Under the pieces are notes generated by a model. That model did no database searches. It saw only the letters and a program-made list of their open reading frames with translations, and was not told the origin of the DNA. A stretch of DNA of 64,000 nucleotides from Methyloceanibacter methanicus (GTDB taxonomy: Bacteria; Pseudomonadota; Alphaproteobacteria; Rhizobiales; Methyloligellaceae). The position numbers were made by a program, and so were the translations under genes. The DNA lies in the NCBI RefSeq assembly GCF_001723285.1, contig NZ_LPWG01000014.1, positions 1 through 64,000 on the forward strand. The letters are read 5' to 3'. Shown here in pieces: positions 51,406 to 61,974 of the stretch; the first letter of the stretch is position 1, and every line of letters starts with the position of its first letter.

Positions 51406-52662
51406 TCAGCCTGTGGAATGGGCCCCGTGGCGGGCCGAAGGGATGGGCGCTGACAGCCCGCGAATCTTGGTCTCGTAGCGCGCCATCAATTGGCGAAACG
51501 TGCGATCCCAGGCGAAATGGGTTTCCACGTGACGACGGGCTCGGCGGCCGATCGCTTCCCGTTCCGCCGCCGCCCGGACAATGTTGTCGGCCATGGCCTG
51601 GGCATCGTCGACGGGCCCGAGATAGCCGAGGCCCTCCGGCACCCGGTCTATGAGCGCCCCGGCTCTGACGCCGACAACCGGCGCACCCGAGGCCTGCGCC
51701 TCGATAACGGAGAGACCAAAGGTTTCGTAAGGGCCCGCGCTCACGTAGATATCCGCCGACGCCATCAAGCGGGCAAGTTCGTTTCGGTCGTGGCAATAGG
51801 GGAGCACATGGAGCGAGGGCGTCCGGGTCGCCAGATCGGTCAACGCGTCCCGCAACGGACCTTGGCCAACGATCCAAAGCACGGGCTCAAGATCTTCGGG
51901 AAGGCGTTTGAGCGCCTCCACGAGCAAGAGGACCCGCTTTTCGTTCGACAGGCGCCCCACGTAGAGGAGCACCAGACTTTCCGGCTTTGCCCCGTGGGCC
52001 GATCGCAGGCTCTCGCTCCGCCGGCAAGGATCGAACAGCTCAAGGTCAACGCCAAGGGGGACGACTTCGGCCTCGTCGATCCCGTACTCGGCGAGCCGCG
52101 CGGCTTGTGCCGGCGATGGAGCAATTGCGAGGTCGCACAGCCCGAAGACCGTTGCGATATAGCGCTCGGCGCCAACCTCCGCGATCTGGGTCAGTTGGTT
52201 CGCCAGGGTAGCCAAGGTCTCGCTATGGGGCTCGACCCACTCTTTCGACAGGGAACGTAAAGGGGCGTTGACATAGGCATTCGCAACGTCGGTGTGGAAG
52301 TAACATCCGATGATGCAGTCAAGTCCGGTGTTTCGCAGTCCTTGCCGGTAGCCCCAGGCAGCCCAGGGCGCGAGGTAGTAACTCCCGAGCTCGACGATGT
52401 CGGGAGCGCTTTCCCGCAAGGCCGCCAGAATTTTGTCGGGGCGCACGAAGAGCCGATAGGTGTCTTGCCCGGGCAATAGCGGGCTGGCGATCGAGATGGT
52501 GGCTGTTCGCGGGCCCCTTTCGATCCCATCGGATTCGCCCGGTACGATGAGCAGGTGTTCATCGTCCGTGTTCTCGAGAAGATAGCGGCGCTTCTGATCG
52601 ATATAGGTGCGAATGCCGCCGCTCTCCCGATTGTAGGCAATGGTGATGTCGCAGAATCTCAT
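51406..52662 (-). CDS. Family 4 (GT-B fold) glycosyltransferase
   Basis: This 418-residue glycosyltransferase has the GT-B arrangement. The C-terminal donor-binding half shows LVLLYVGRLSNEKRVLLLVE, PVLWIVGQGPLRDALTDLA and the retaining GT4 signature around GPYETFGLSVIEAQASGAPV. The N-terminus, MRFCDITIAYNRESGGIRTY, contains the glycine-rich acceptor loop. It transfers a sugar from a nucleotide donor; acceptor and product are unknown. It overlaps the upstream GH63-like gene by four bases, so the two probably act together. Confidence 0.9.
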   Translation of the reverse strand: MRFCDITIAYNRESGGIRTYIDQKRRYLLENTDDEHLLIVPGESDGIERGPRTATISIASPLLPGQDTYRLFVRPDKILAALRESAPDIVELGSYYLAPWAAWGYRQGLRNTGLDCIIGCYFHTDVANAYVNAPLRSLSKEWVEPHSETLATLANQLTQIAEVGAERYIATVFGLCDLAIAPSPAQAARLAEYGIDEAEVVPLGVDLELFDPCRRSESLRSAHGAKPESLVLLYVGRLSNEKRVLLLVEALKRLPEDLEPVLWIVGQGPLRDALTDLATRTPSLHVLPYCHDRNELARLMASADIYVSAGPYETFGLSVIEAQASGAPVVGVRAGALIDRVPEGLGYLGPVDDAQAMADNIVRAAAEREAIGRRARRHVETHFAWDRTFRQLMARYETKIRGLSAPIPSARHGAHSTG

Positions 52663-54342
52663 TGCGAACGTCCCGATCCGATCAACAAGCGTTCACCGGA
52701 TGCGGCGACGAAGCTATGCCTCTCGCCCTCGCGGCTCCAGACACCGCGTACGCCTCCACCCAGCTCAACCGAGAGCCTTATGTTCAGGTCGAATTGCGGC
52801 AGCAACAGCGTCCAGTCCAGCCCGTTCGCCGCTGGCGGAAACCGCGGCGCCATCACCAATCCTTCCGCTTTGCGCTCAAGCCCGAAGAGCACTTCGATCA
52901 CGAGCGTGTTCACCAGCCCCGACCAACCGACAAAACCGGTCACCGGCTTCGATCCAAGTGTCAGCTGCTTCCAGCGGTTCCCGCGTTTGCGATGCAACTC
53001 GACTGTATCGTAGCGTTCGGGGTCGTAGAACTCGTGAAAGTGACCGGTGTGCTCGAAGGTACGGTAGACACCTTCGCAAAGGCGATAGGCGAAATCAGCC
53101 GCGACGTCATGGAAACCGTAGCGCTTGAGTCCCTCGATCACCGCGAACGCCGTATTCAGCCAGACAGGTCCTCGCCACATGTCCTTCTCGAATGCCGGGT
53201 CGCCGATCGATACGGAGGGAAGTGGAATGACCGTGTTGAAACCGGTGGGATCCATGATGTGCCCGACGAGCCGCTCCGCTTGCGTCCGGTCTGGAATACC
53301 CGCCCAAAGGGGCAGGAGCGAAGCGATGGTGCGGCTGCGCACCAGTGTGCGGCTTTCGACATGACGGTCGAAATAGAGACCTTCCTCGGCGTCCCAGAGT
53401 TCGTTGTTGACCTTTGCCCGGATGGCATCGGCTTCGTCGTCGAGAGCCGCGGCCTCGTCGTCGCGGCCAATTTGCCGCGCCAGTCCCGCAAGCGCCTCGC
53501 ATTTGAGAACCATGTAGGCGCAGAGGTCGGGTGCCGCGAGTTTCGTCGTGTCGTCGAGGAGACGTTCGTCGCGCGTGCTGAAACGTGGGGCGTTCTCGCG
53601 CCCGATTCATAAGGATGCGCCCAGGCGAAGAGACCGTTTGGCAGGCGCCGATGGTCATTGAGCCAATCCAAATAGCGGCGTAGAGGCTCGTAGGAATGAC
53701 GGATCCACGGGCTAGACCGTTCAGGGCCGGCCAGACGACAAAGCCTTTCCAAGGACCATGCGACAAGAGGCGGCTGCGTGAAGCTCGAGCGGGCGAAGTC
53801 CGAGGTGAAGTGCTGTAGCCGGTCGCCGTGCCGGGCGTCGATGACCGACCGGAGAATGTCCCAGGCAACGTCCATGTCCCACCACTTCCATATTTGGGCA
53901 ATGAAGGCCGAGTCCCAAAGATAGACGGCGCGAAAGGATGGCGCTGGATGGGCATGCGCGCCGCGGAAGCCTGGCCGGTTGCCCTCAAATTGCTGAACAG
54001 GGCGCCATTGACGGCTCCGAAGCCCTCGGACCAGCGCGCGCCGTTCTCCTCCGCGGCCGTGACGGTCAGCTTTGGCGGCAGGTGCGCGACGGATTTGAGG
54101 CGCAGCGCGGCCGGGTCGATGGCCGAGAGCGGCGATCTAATGACGAAGATCTTCGACCACAAGAACAAATAGGCGCCGTAAGCGATGAGACTCTGAAGAC
54201 GCGCAATGGGGCGCCAGACGCGGGCCAAGCCCTGCTTTGAGTAGCGAAGAAAGGCACTTGCAGAGAGCATTTGGGCGGCCGGTGGGGTCCGAGATGGTTT
54301 GCGAACGGGGCGTGCTGTCGATCGCCTGAAAGAAAGAGACAC
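52659..54342 (-). CDS. GH63/MGH1-like glycoside hydrolase (two apparent frameshifts)
   Basis: This (alpha/alpha)6-barrel glycosidase resembles the GH63 and mannosylglycerate-hydrolase (MGH1-like) group. From the N-terminus, AVYLWDSAFIAQIWKWWDMD and SFTQPPLVAWSLERL are recognisable. Then come DPAFEKDMWRGPVWLNTAFA and YDPERYDTVELHRKRGNRWK, and finally GFVGWSGLVNTLVIEVLFGL. The pieces lie in three frames, breaking near 53955 and 53606. The second is TCGGGCGCG for an expected TCGGGGCGCG. Corrected length is about 560 residues. It is paired with the glycosyltransferase downstream, suggesting glucosylglycerate-type or glucan metabolism. That substrate is a guess. Confidence 0.75.
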
Positions 54343-54457
54343 GGCTGAGCCCGCTCCAATACCCCGAGCACACTACACGAGACCGCGCAGGTGGTCTCCA
54401 GACCCGCGCGGTCTCGCCAGTCGCACCGCAACGTAGCGACAAAGCGGTTTTGGTCCG

Positions 54458-55189
54458 CTAGCGCTGCGGGAAATTCGGACGGTCCACGCCGTAATTGGCC
54501 GCGAGGTAGTCGAGAACGACCGACATGTCCGGTTCCCCAATCGGCGTCATGCCCTGCTCCTCGACCATCCATTCGAGCAAATCGGCCCAATGCTTCCGCG
54601 TCTTGCCCTGCTGCGCGACGATCATTTCCGAGTGACAGGCGGTACAATAGGCGAAGGTCTTCTCGACCCCTGGGGCATCGACAAGACCGCCATAGTTCCG
54701 GGAACCCCCGGCGGGAGCGGCTGCGGCCACCTCGGCACCGGGCGCGTCCGCGAGCGACAGGGGGCTCGAACTGTTCTGGTTGAGATAGGCGATCAGGTTC
54801 GCGCGGTCGCCCGGATTCTTCACGCCGGGAAACACCATCAGGCTCCCCGGAACCGCAGCCTGCGGGTCTTGGAGGAAGGCGTCCAGCCGGTCGACCTGCC
54901 AGGTTCCGCCATGGGCGTTGAGGGGTTCGCTGTAGTTGAAGCCTTCGGCATGCGCGACGGGGCGTCCCACGACGCCCCAGAGATTGGGCCCGATCAGCGG
55001 GCCGCCGCCGTCCTCGATCGTGTGGCAGGCCCGGCAGGCGGCGAATACCGTTTCGCCTTTGGCAGGATCGGCCGCGGCCAGGGTCTCGCCGAGCGTCTGC
55101 GCCTGCGCTGCACCCGGGATGACGAGTGCGAGCAGGACGAGACCGAGGATCGGCGGGACGAGGCGCCCCTCAATGCGATGCAACCTCAT
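54458..55189 (-). CDS. Dihaem cytochrome c, probable sulfite dehydrogenase electron acceptor
   Basis: This 243-residue periplasmic protein has a signal peptide (ending GAAQAQTLG) and two haem c motifs: CRACH at residues 52-56 and CTACH at 182-186. The first domain resembles class I cytochrome c (GPNLWGVVGRPVAHAEGFNY, with a candidate methionine ligand in GSLMVFPGVKNP). Its start lies 8 bases after the sulfite oxidase stop, so the two form an operon. It most likely accepts electrons from the molybdoenzyme, as SorB or SoxD do, and passes them to the respiratory chain. Confidence 0.85.
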   Translation of the reverse strand: MRLHRIEGRLVPPILGLVLLALVIPGAAQAQTLGETLAAADPAKGETVFAACRACHTIEDGGGPLIGPNLWGVVGRPVAHAEGFNYSEPLNAHGGTWQVDRLDAFLQDPQAAVPGSLMVFPGVKNPGDRANLIAYLNQNSSSPLSLADAPGAEVAAAAPAGGSRNYGGLVDAPGVEKTFAYCTACHSEMIVAQQGKTRKHWADLLEWMVEEQGMTPIGEPDMSVVLDYLAANYGVDRPNFPQR

Positions 55190-55196
55190 GCGGCCC

Positions 55197-56506
55197 TCAC
55201 GCCACGCGCACGGAAACCCGGTGCATCGCGTTGTTGAGATAGCCTTTCGGGTTCCAGGCGATGCCGAAGGGCTGGGAGACGCCTTCGCTATCTGTTGCCC
55301 GTGACCAGATCTCGTAATAGCCGGCTTGCGGGAACGTCACGGTCTTCTTCCAGTTCTGCCAGGCGCCGAAATTTACGGGCGGTTCAAGCTCCGCCGCCAT
55401 CCAGGTGGCGCCGAAGTCGATCGAGATCTCGACCTTCTCGATCGTGCGGTCGCCGGACCAGGCATGGCCGCGTACTTCGACTGCATTCCCGGAGAGGTCG
55501 GTCTTGGTCGCCGGGTTTGTGATGAGCGACTTGACCGGCATGCGCTCGATAATGGCGAAGTCCTCCTTGGGCACGTCCTGGCCGGGCTCCACCGGATATT
55601 TCGGCACGCGGTAGGACGTACCCGTCATTTTCGGACCGTCGTGCACCACGTCGCGCAGCCAGATGCGCGTGAGCCATTTTTGCGAGCACGAACCCGGCCA
55701 GCCGGGCACGACCAAACGCAACGGCTGGCCGTTCAGCACGGGCAGCGCCGTGTCGTTCATCTCGAAGGCGATCAACACGTTCTCGGTCATGGCCTTTTCG
55801 ATCGGAACGCCGCGCGAGATCGGGAGCTTGCTGGCATCGCCCGACAGATGCGCATCGGCGCCTTCATGGGCCGTATAGACGACGCCGGCCTTGCGCCCGC
55901 CTTGTTCAGGACATCGGCGAGGCGAACGCCGGTGAAATAGGCGCAGCCGACGGCGCCGTAGGTCCACTGATTGCCGCTCGCCGGGGGATCGAAGAAGGCC
56001 CGGCCATTGCCGCCGCATTCGATCACCAGCGCGAGCTTCACCACCTCGAAGTCGTTCTTGAGATCGGCGATCGTCAGTTTCAGGGGATTGTCGACCATCC
56101 CGTCGACCGTGAGCTCCCAGCCGTCGGCGCTCGTGTCTTGTGGCACGATGCCGTTGTTGCGCACGAAGAAGTGGTCGTTCGGTGTGATCGGCGAGTCGAG
56201 CAGGTGCGGGGGCGTCTCGGCGTTAACCGGCCGGTCGTTGAGAAGGACGAGACCGTCCTTGCCGACGAGGACGTCGTCTTCTGCCAGGGCGACCGGGATG
56301 AGGCCGGACGGCATGGAGCGATGAAAGGGGATTGCGGCACCCAGCAAGGCGCCCATTGTGGCCAGTCCCGCGCCGCGCAAAAATCCGCGGCGGTCCGCAT
56401 GGGACACCCGGCCGAAGACCACGCGATCGGCCTCCTCGGGGTTCTCTTCGAAATAGACGTGGAGCCCCTTTTTCGTGGAGTCAGATAGCGTCGTCGGCCG
56501 ATTCAT
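55197..56506 (-). CDS. Sulfite dehydrogenase molybdopterin subunit, SorA/SoxC-like (one apparent frameshift)
   Basis: This periplasmic molybdoenzyme of the sulfite oxidase family would oxidise sulfite to sulfate. A Tat signal (SHADRRGFLRGAG, twin arginines 39-40) is present. The molybdenum-ligand cysteine is in VIECGGNGRAFFDPPASGN (Cys 164). The second part contains LRLVVPGWPGSCSQKWLTRI and the C-terminal dimer domain with VEISIDFGATW. The frame breaks near 55896-55898 (GCGGGCGCAAG for GCGGGGCGCAAG, gene strand). Corrected length is about 436 residues. SoxC in a Sox pathway is an alternative, but no other sox genes are in view. Confidence 0.88.
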
Positions 56507-56904
56507 TGTGATCCTCCCACGGTGCCTAGTTTTTGATTTTTGTATGACACTTTACGAACTCAGCATGACCCTAGCGTGAACCCTCCGGTTCGACGGATGC
56601 AGTCGGCGACCAAGCCAAGTTTTCGGGGCATGCTGAAGGCTCTATGTCTGCCCGCACAAAAGTTGTCGAGAGGGCGTGGCAATTGCTTTGGCCCTTTAGC
56701 GAGACCCCGCGCCGCGAGCCCCCATGTCCAAAGCCAGCCCGAGCCGCCGGGCCACGCGTTTAGGGACTGCGACAATGCCGCGCTGGCATTAACCTAAGAA
56801 GCGGTATCTCTCGGCTCGGTCTGATATGCGCCAAGAGGCACCTTTTGAACGATCGTAGGCGGCTATAAAGTCAGGCGTCGGCAGTAGCTATCTGGAGTTC
56901 GGTC
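56507..56904. other. Divergent intergenic region
   Basis: This 398-base spacer lies between the divergent sulfite dehydrogenase and DUF5132-like genes. It shows no coding signal and no clear regulatory palindrome. Confidence 0.4.
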
Positions 56905-57276
56905 ATGTTTCCCTTTGGTTTGGCGGTTGGATTCGTCGCGGGCGCCGCGACTGCAGCTCTCCTCGCGCCGCAGCTCGTTCAGCAGGCGCGCCCTGTGGCC
57001 AAAGCCGCATTGAAGACTGCTCTCGCGGCCCTGCATGAGGCGCAAGTGCGCGGCGCGGAGGTTGCCGAGGCGGCGGAGGACCTCTACGCCGAAGTGAGGG
57101 CTGAGCTGGATGAGGAGGCCGTCCAAACGGGGCCGTCGGCGCCCGAGACGGAGGCACCTGAGACGGACGTGGCCGAGCCTGCGTTCCCGGCAACGGAGGC
57201 GTCCCAAGACGCGGAGCGGTCCCCGAGCACCGAGAGTCCCCCAAGCGCCGAGAGTCCTCCAAGTGCAGCCGCTTGA
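56905..57276 (+). CDS. Small membrane-anchored protein, DUF5132-like
   Basis: This 123-residue protein has a glycine/alanine-rich N-terminal helix (FGLAVGFVAGAATAALLAPQ), which could sit in the membrane. A helical segment follows, and then an acidic, proline- and serine-rich tail with a small repeat (PPSAESPPSA). This layout is typical of the DUF5132-type proteins found beside HMA-domain proteins and P-type ATPases. Its 3' end overlaps the next gene by 14 bases. The function is unknown; a membrane platform for the neighbouring HMA2-like protein is a possibility. Confidence 0.6.
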   Translation: MFPFGLAVGFVAGAATAALLAPQLVQQARPVAKAALKTALAALHEAQVRGAEVAEAAEDLYAEVRAELDEEAVQTGPSAPETEAPETDVAEPAFPATEASQDAERSPSTESPPSAESPPSAAA

Positions 57277-57748
57277 GTCCCCGTCCATCGAAAGTTCGCT
57301 GCCTCAGGCCGAGCTGATCCATGCCATTCCGGGCCGGTGCCGCTTGCGCATTCCGGCGCGGCGCGGCGATGCGGTGTTCTTCGCCGCGATCGCCTCGGGG
57401 CTCTCGACGCTTCAGGGCGTGTTGCGGGCCGATGTGACCCCGCTCACGGGCAGCATTGTGATCCACCATGAGCTGCCGCTGGAGCGCATCGCCAAGGCGG
57501 CGCGTGACGTGCAGCTCTTCGCCCTGGATCCCACCCGCGTAGGCCGGGTCACCGCGCCAGCCGAGGTGCTTTCGCTGGATCCAAATGTTCTCGCGGCGCT
57601 GGGCTTCGGCGCGTTGGCATTGCTGCAGGTGTCCAGAGGCCAGATCTTGCCGCAAGCGGTGACGCTGGCGTGGTACGCGGCCGCGTTGGCGGATTGGCTG
57701 CAGCCGCCCGGTCCGATCGAAGAGGCCGGAGGAGACGGGGGCGACTAG
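57263..57748 (+). CDS. HMA2-like domain protein without metal-binding cysteines
   Basis: The 161-residue product starts at a GTG at 57263 inside the preceding gene. Residues about 15-75 form an HMA2-like fold: IHAIPGRCRLRIPARRGD, then VLRADVTPLTGSIVIHHE. The CxxC metal site of true HMA domains is absent; only one cysteine is present, in PGRCR. Hydrophobic stretches follow near the C-terminus (VLAALGFGALALLQV), so it may associate with the membrane. The same H-x-x-PGR-x-R motif is found at the N-terminus of the P-type ATPase nearby. Function is unknown. Confidence 0.65.
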   Translation: MQPLESPSIESSLPQAELIHAIPGRCRLRIPARRGDAVFFAAIASGLSTLQGVLRADVTPLTGSIVIHHELPLERIAKAARDVQLFALDPTRVGRVTAPAEVLSLDPNVLAALGFGALALLQVSRGQILPQAVTLAWYAAALADWLQPPGPIEEAGGDGGD

Positions 57749-57751
57749 GAT

Positions 57752-58929
57752 TCAGTCCCGCAAAGCGTCCACGGCGTCGAGCGCTTCCCATGGCAGATCC
57801 AGCTCCGGGCGACCGAAGTGGCCGTAGGTGGCGAGCGGACGGAAAAAACCCCGGTCGCGGACTGGGCCGGCCGGGTCCGCAGGCCGAAGCGTTTGGCGAT
57901 CGCAGCGGGCCGAAAGTCGAGACAGCGCGTCAAGCGCGCCGCGATTGTCTCGTTGGCGAGGCGTCCGGTGCCAAAGGTCTCGACGTCGATACTCAGCGGT
58001 CTCGCCTGCCCGATCGTGTACGCGAGGTGGACCTCGCAGCGGTTCGCGAGGCCAGCGGCAACCACGTTCTTGGCCGCATGACGCGCCGCATAGGTGCCGG
58101 TGCGGTCGATGCGCGAGGGGTCCTTTCCCGACAGCGCCGCACCGCTCTGCCGCGCAATCTCGCCATAGGTGTCCACGCCGTTCTTGCGCCCGGTGAGACC
58201 GGCATGCCGCGCGGGGCCGCCTGTCTCGTAGCCCATGCCGGTATTGATGCGCACCACGGTGTCGCGGTCGGGCTGGAGTTCGTCACTGTCGAAACATTGC
58301 GCGACAAGGCCGCGCAAGAACGCATCGGCGTCGTCGGTCTTGACCTCGTCGGCTTCGGTGACGGTGAGCGAGATCGCATGGATTCGGACCGGCTTGTCGT
58401 CATGGTACTCGACCGAGACCTGGCTCTTGCCGTCCGGCGTGAGCCAGTCCACCTCGTCGCGGCGCGCGGTGTCCAACGCGCGGGCCAAGCGGTGTGCAAG
58501 GACGATCGGCAATGGCATCAATTCCGGTGTCTCGCGGCACGCGTAGCCGAAGGCATTGGCCTGGTTGTAGGCGGGCCAGTGGTCGATGGCGCCGTCATCC
58601 ATGTCCGAGAGCGGGGCCTCGCGCATGTCGCGCGGCAACTCCGTGAAGCTCGTCAGGATCGAGCACTTTCTGGCGTCGAAGTCGGGTCCGACATAGCCGG
58701 CGTCTCTGATGACGTCGCGGGCCAGGGACGGGATATCCACCACGCTGTCGGCGGTGAAGCGCGCGGCGAGGAAGACGACACCGGTGGCAACCGCACATTC
58801 GATCACGACGCGCGCGCGATCATCGTCTCGCAGGAACGCATCGACGGCGGCATCGCTGATCTGGTCGCACAGCTTGTCGGGATGGCCGGCGGTCACCGAC
58901 TCCGATGTGAAGATCAGGTTCGATGCCAT
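57752..58929 (-). CDS. Divergent S-adenosylmethionine synthetase (MetK paralogue; one apparent frameshift)
   Basis: The protein is about 393 residues, from [20 protein letters not shown] to an ending [20 protein letters not shown]. The gene breaks near 57877, where one missing C on the plus strand shifts the last 43 codons; the corrected stop is at 57752. The phosphate/Mg site is largely kept ([26 protein letters not shown]). The GxGDQG loop reads [10 protein letters not shown] and GDxGLTGRK reads [10 protein letters not shown], so two substrate-contacting aspartates are replaced. It may use another substrate or be a weak SAM synthetase. It lies two bases after the P-type ATPase. Confidence 0.85.
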
Positions 58930-58931
58930 CT

Positions 58932-61900
58932 TTACGCGGTTCCTTTGGCCTTTGAGGCGTTGCGAGGGGTCGGCTGTTCGAAGTCGCGCAGCACGTGCCC
59001 CAAGACATCGTTGGTGACGGTACTGGCTACGGCGATGCCGGCGATCGCGAGCACGTCGCCCATACCAAGCGGTGCAAGCCGCAGGAGCTTGCGGGCGGGC
59101 GGGAACAATTGTGCGCCGATCTGGAGCGCAACCGATCCGGCGAGCGTTGCGTAGAGTTTGGGACTGGGCGGACGTTTCCGCTCGGCGGCCAGTCCGAGCG
59201 TCTCGGAACGGCAGGAGAGTGCGTGGATCAGTTGAGCGAAGGTCAGGCCATGGAAGGTGATCGTGCTCGCCCGAACGGGGTTCGCAGTTCCCCCAGCGAG
59301 GTAGTAGCCGGCCAGGGCCGCCGTACCCATGACCGCGCCCTCTCTTAGGATGTGGCGAAAATCGACGGCACTCAGAATGGGGGCTTGCGGATCGTGTGGC
59401 GGCTGGTCCAGCACGTCCCGCTCCGGAGGCTCCAGGCCGAGTGCCAAAGCCGGCGCGGGATCGGAGATCAGGTTCAACCACAGAAGCTGCATCGGCGTCA
59501 GCGGTTCACCGCTATTGGTGAGCGCCGCGCCGAGCATCGTGAACGTCTCCGCCGCGTTGGTCGAGACGAGATAGCGCAGCACCTTCCGGATATTGGCGTA
59601 GGTGGCGCGGCCGAGCCTTATCGCTTCGATGACACCGGCGAGATCGTCGCCGGCCAGGACGATGTCGGCGACCTCGCGGGCTACGTCGGTGCCTTCGCCG
59701 CCCATGGCGATGCCGATATCCGCCGCCTTCAATGCAGGACCGTCGTTGATACCGTCGCCGGTCATCGCCACAATGTGGCCGCCGGCCTGGAGCGCGCGCA
59801 CGATGTTCAGCTTGTCGACCGGATTTGCGCGGGCAAAGACATGGGGCTGACCCACGAGGGCGGTGAGCAGCTCCGGGTCCATCTTGGCGATCTTGCCGGC
59901 CTCCAGCACTTTCAACTCGTCGCCGTGAGCCAGGTCGAGATCCGAGGCGATGGCATAGGCGGTCGGGCTTTGGTCGCCGGTAATCATCACCGCGCGCGCG
60001 CCCGCACGGTGGAGCTGGTCCAGGGCCGGCACGACGCTTGGCCGGATCGGATTGGCAAGGCCTGTGAGGCCCAGCCAGACAAGATCTTGTTCGTCATGGG
60101 GGTTGCCGCCGGACTCGTTTGCCGCGACGCCGAGCACACGCAAGGCATGACCGGCCATGCGCTCATTGGCTCTCAAGATGCCGGTGCGGACGGCCGCGTC
60201 GAGAGGCGCGATGCCCTGACTGGTGCGGTAATGCGTGCAGCGTGCGAGCACCTCGACAGGGTCGCCTTTCACGCATAGGAGCTGCCCGTTGTCGGTCTCG
60301 TGCAGCGTGGTCATGCGCTTGCGCCGGTCGCTGCGCGGGGCCGTTGTCAACACGCGTGCGCCGAGGCGCAACTGCGGCACGTCGATTCCAAGGACGATCG
60401 CCGCTTCAAGTAGCCCGTTCTCCGTCGGGGTCCCTTCGATGCTGAAGCCATTATCGACGCGCCGCGCGATCGCATCGCTCGACAGAGCGGCGACTTCGAA
60501 CAGACGGCGGACAATCGCTCGTCTCGTGTCCGGAACCGGTTGGTCGGCGCATCTGATCCCGCCCCCCGCCAATGTCAGGGCAACCCCGTCGGCGTGGATC
60601 TCCGCCACGGTCATCCGGTTCTCGGTGAGGGTGCCGGTCTTGTCCAGGCCAATCACGTCCACGGCACCAAGCGTTTCCACTGCGTCGAGCTTGCGCACCA
60701 GGATATTGCGCTTGCGCATGTCCTGGATGCCGAGCGCGAGTGTCGTGGTGGCGACGGCCGGCAACCCCTCGGGAAACGCGGCGACAGCCAAGGAGATCGC
60801 GCTGCGAATGAGTGGAACGAGCGGTTGGCCACGCATCAAGCCGAGGACGAGAATGCCGCCGCAGATCGCCGTATTGACGATGATCAGCTCACGGCCGACG
60901 TCGCCGAGCTGGCGTTCCATCGGTGTCTGGGGCGCGCTGACCGTCCCAAGGATCTCCTGCACCCGGCCGATTTCGGTCCGCATGCCGGTCGCCGTCACCA
61001 GGGCGATGCCCGAGCCGCCGGTCACCACCGTGCCGCGGAAGACCGTGTTCCGCCGCCCGGCCAGTTCGGTGTCTTCCGGCAACACGACGTCGGCATTCTT
61101 TTGGATCGGCAGGGCCTCGCCGGTCAGCGCCGACTCGTTGACGCTGAGGTCGTCGCTCGAGATCAGGCGAGCGTCCGCCGGGATGAGCGCGCCGCGCTCG
61201 AGCAAGATGCGGTCTCCGGGAACGAGATCGGAAGGCGAAACGAGGCTCAGTTGGCCGCCGCGCATCACGCGAACTGGTTGCGGCGCGTAGCGAGACATGC
61301 CGACGATCGTATGTTCCGCCTGACGTTCGGTTGCCGTCGCAATGCCAGCGTTGAGCAACACGACGGCGGCGATGATGGCGGCGTCGGCCAACCCTCCCGT
61401 CAAGAGCGACAGGGCGGCGGAGCCGCTGAGCAGGGTGATAGGCAGGGTGGTCACTTGCTCGGCCACGAGCGCAGGAAGAGAGCGCGGTTCCAACCGAAGC
61501 ACGTCGTTGCGCCCATAGGCCGCCAGGCGCTTCCGGACATCGGCGGCCAAGAGGCCGTTCTCCGCATCGGTTGCCAGCCGTTCGACCACGGCAAGGAGCG
61601 GGAGCGCATGCCAGGGGGGGGTCGAGGCCTGCGGCGCCGCGGGGTCCGTTCGTGTCGAACAACGGTTGCGGTTCGGCAAAGAGCCCCTCTGGCTGGCGGC
61701 CCTCGGTAACGGCGTCGATCATCGCGGCTACGCTGCGGACGGTTGCAGGTGCCCGGAAGGTGACGACGATGGAGCCCGTCAACGGGCTGGCCCTGGCGGA
61801 GGTTACGCCGCTCGTGCGCCGAAGCGTCTTCTCGATGGCTTTTGCCAAGACCTCGCGGCGCACGATGGCGCGATTCCGGAACCGGATCCGCCCCGGAACG

Positions 61901-61974
61901 GCATCGTGCACAATTTCGAGCGGGACGGGTCTATACGCGGTGTCCAACAACGCTGCCTCTCTAGGGGCGAACAC
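58932..61974 (-). CDS. P-type cation ATPase with N-terminal HMA2-like domain (one apparent frameshift)
   Basis: The N-terminal 110 residues (from 61974) form an HMA2-like domain without CxxC: VHDAVPGRIRFRNRAIV and ARASPLTGSIVVTF. The ATPase has actuator TGEALPIQ, phosphorylation DKTGTLTENRMTV and hinge MTGDGINDGPALKAADIG. Its transport-site helix is FPEGLPAVATT. This PEGL motif is of the type II (Ca/Mn-like) class, not the CPx heavy-metal class. The frame break falls in an eight-G run (61614-61621). Corrected length is about 1014 residues. The ion is unknown. It is co-directional with the MetK paralogue downstream. Confidence 0.88.
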
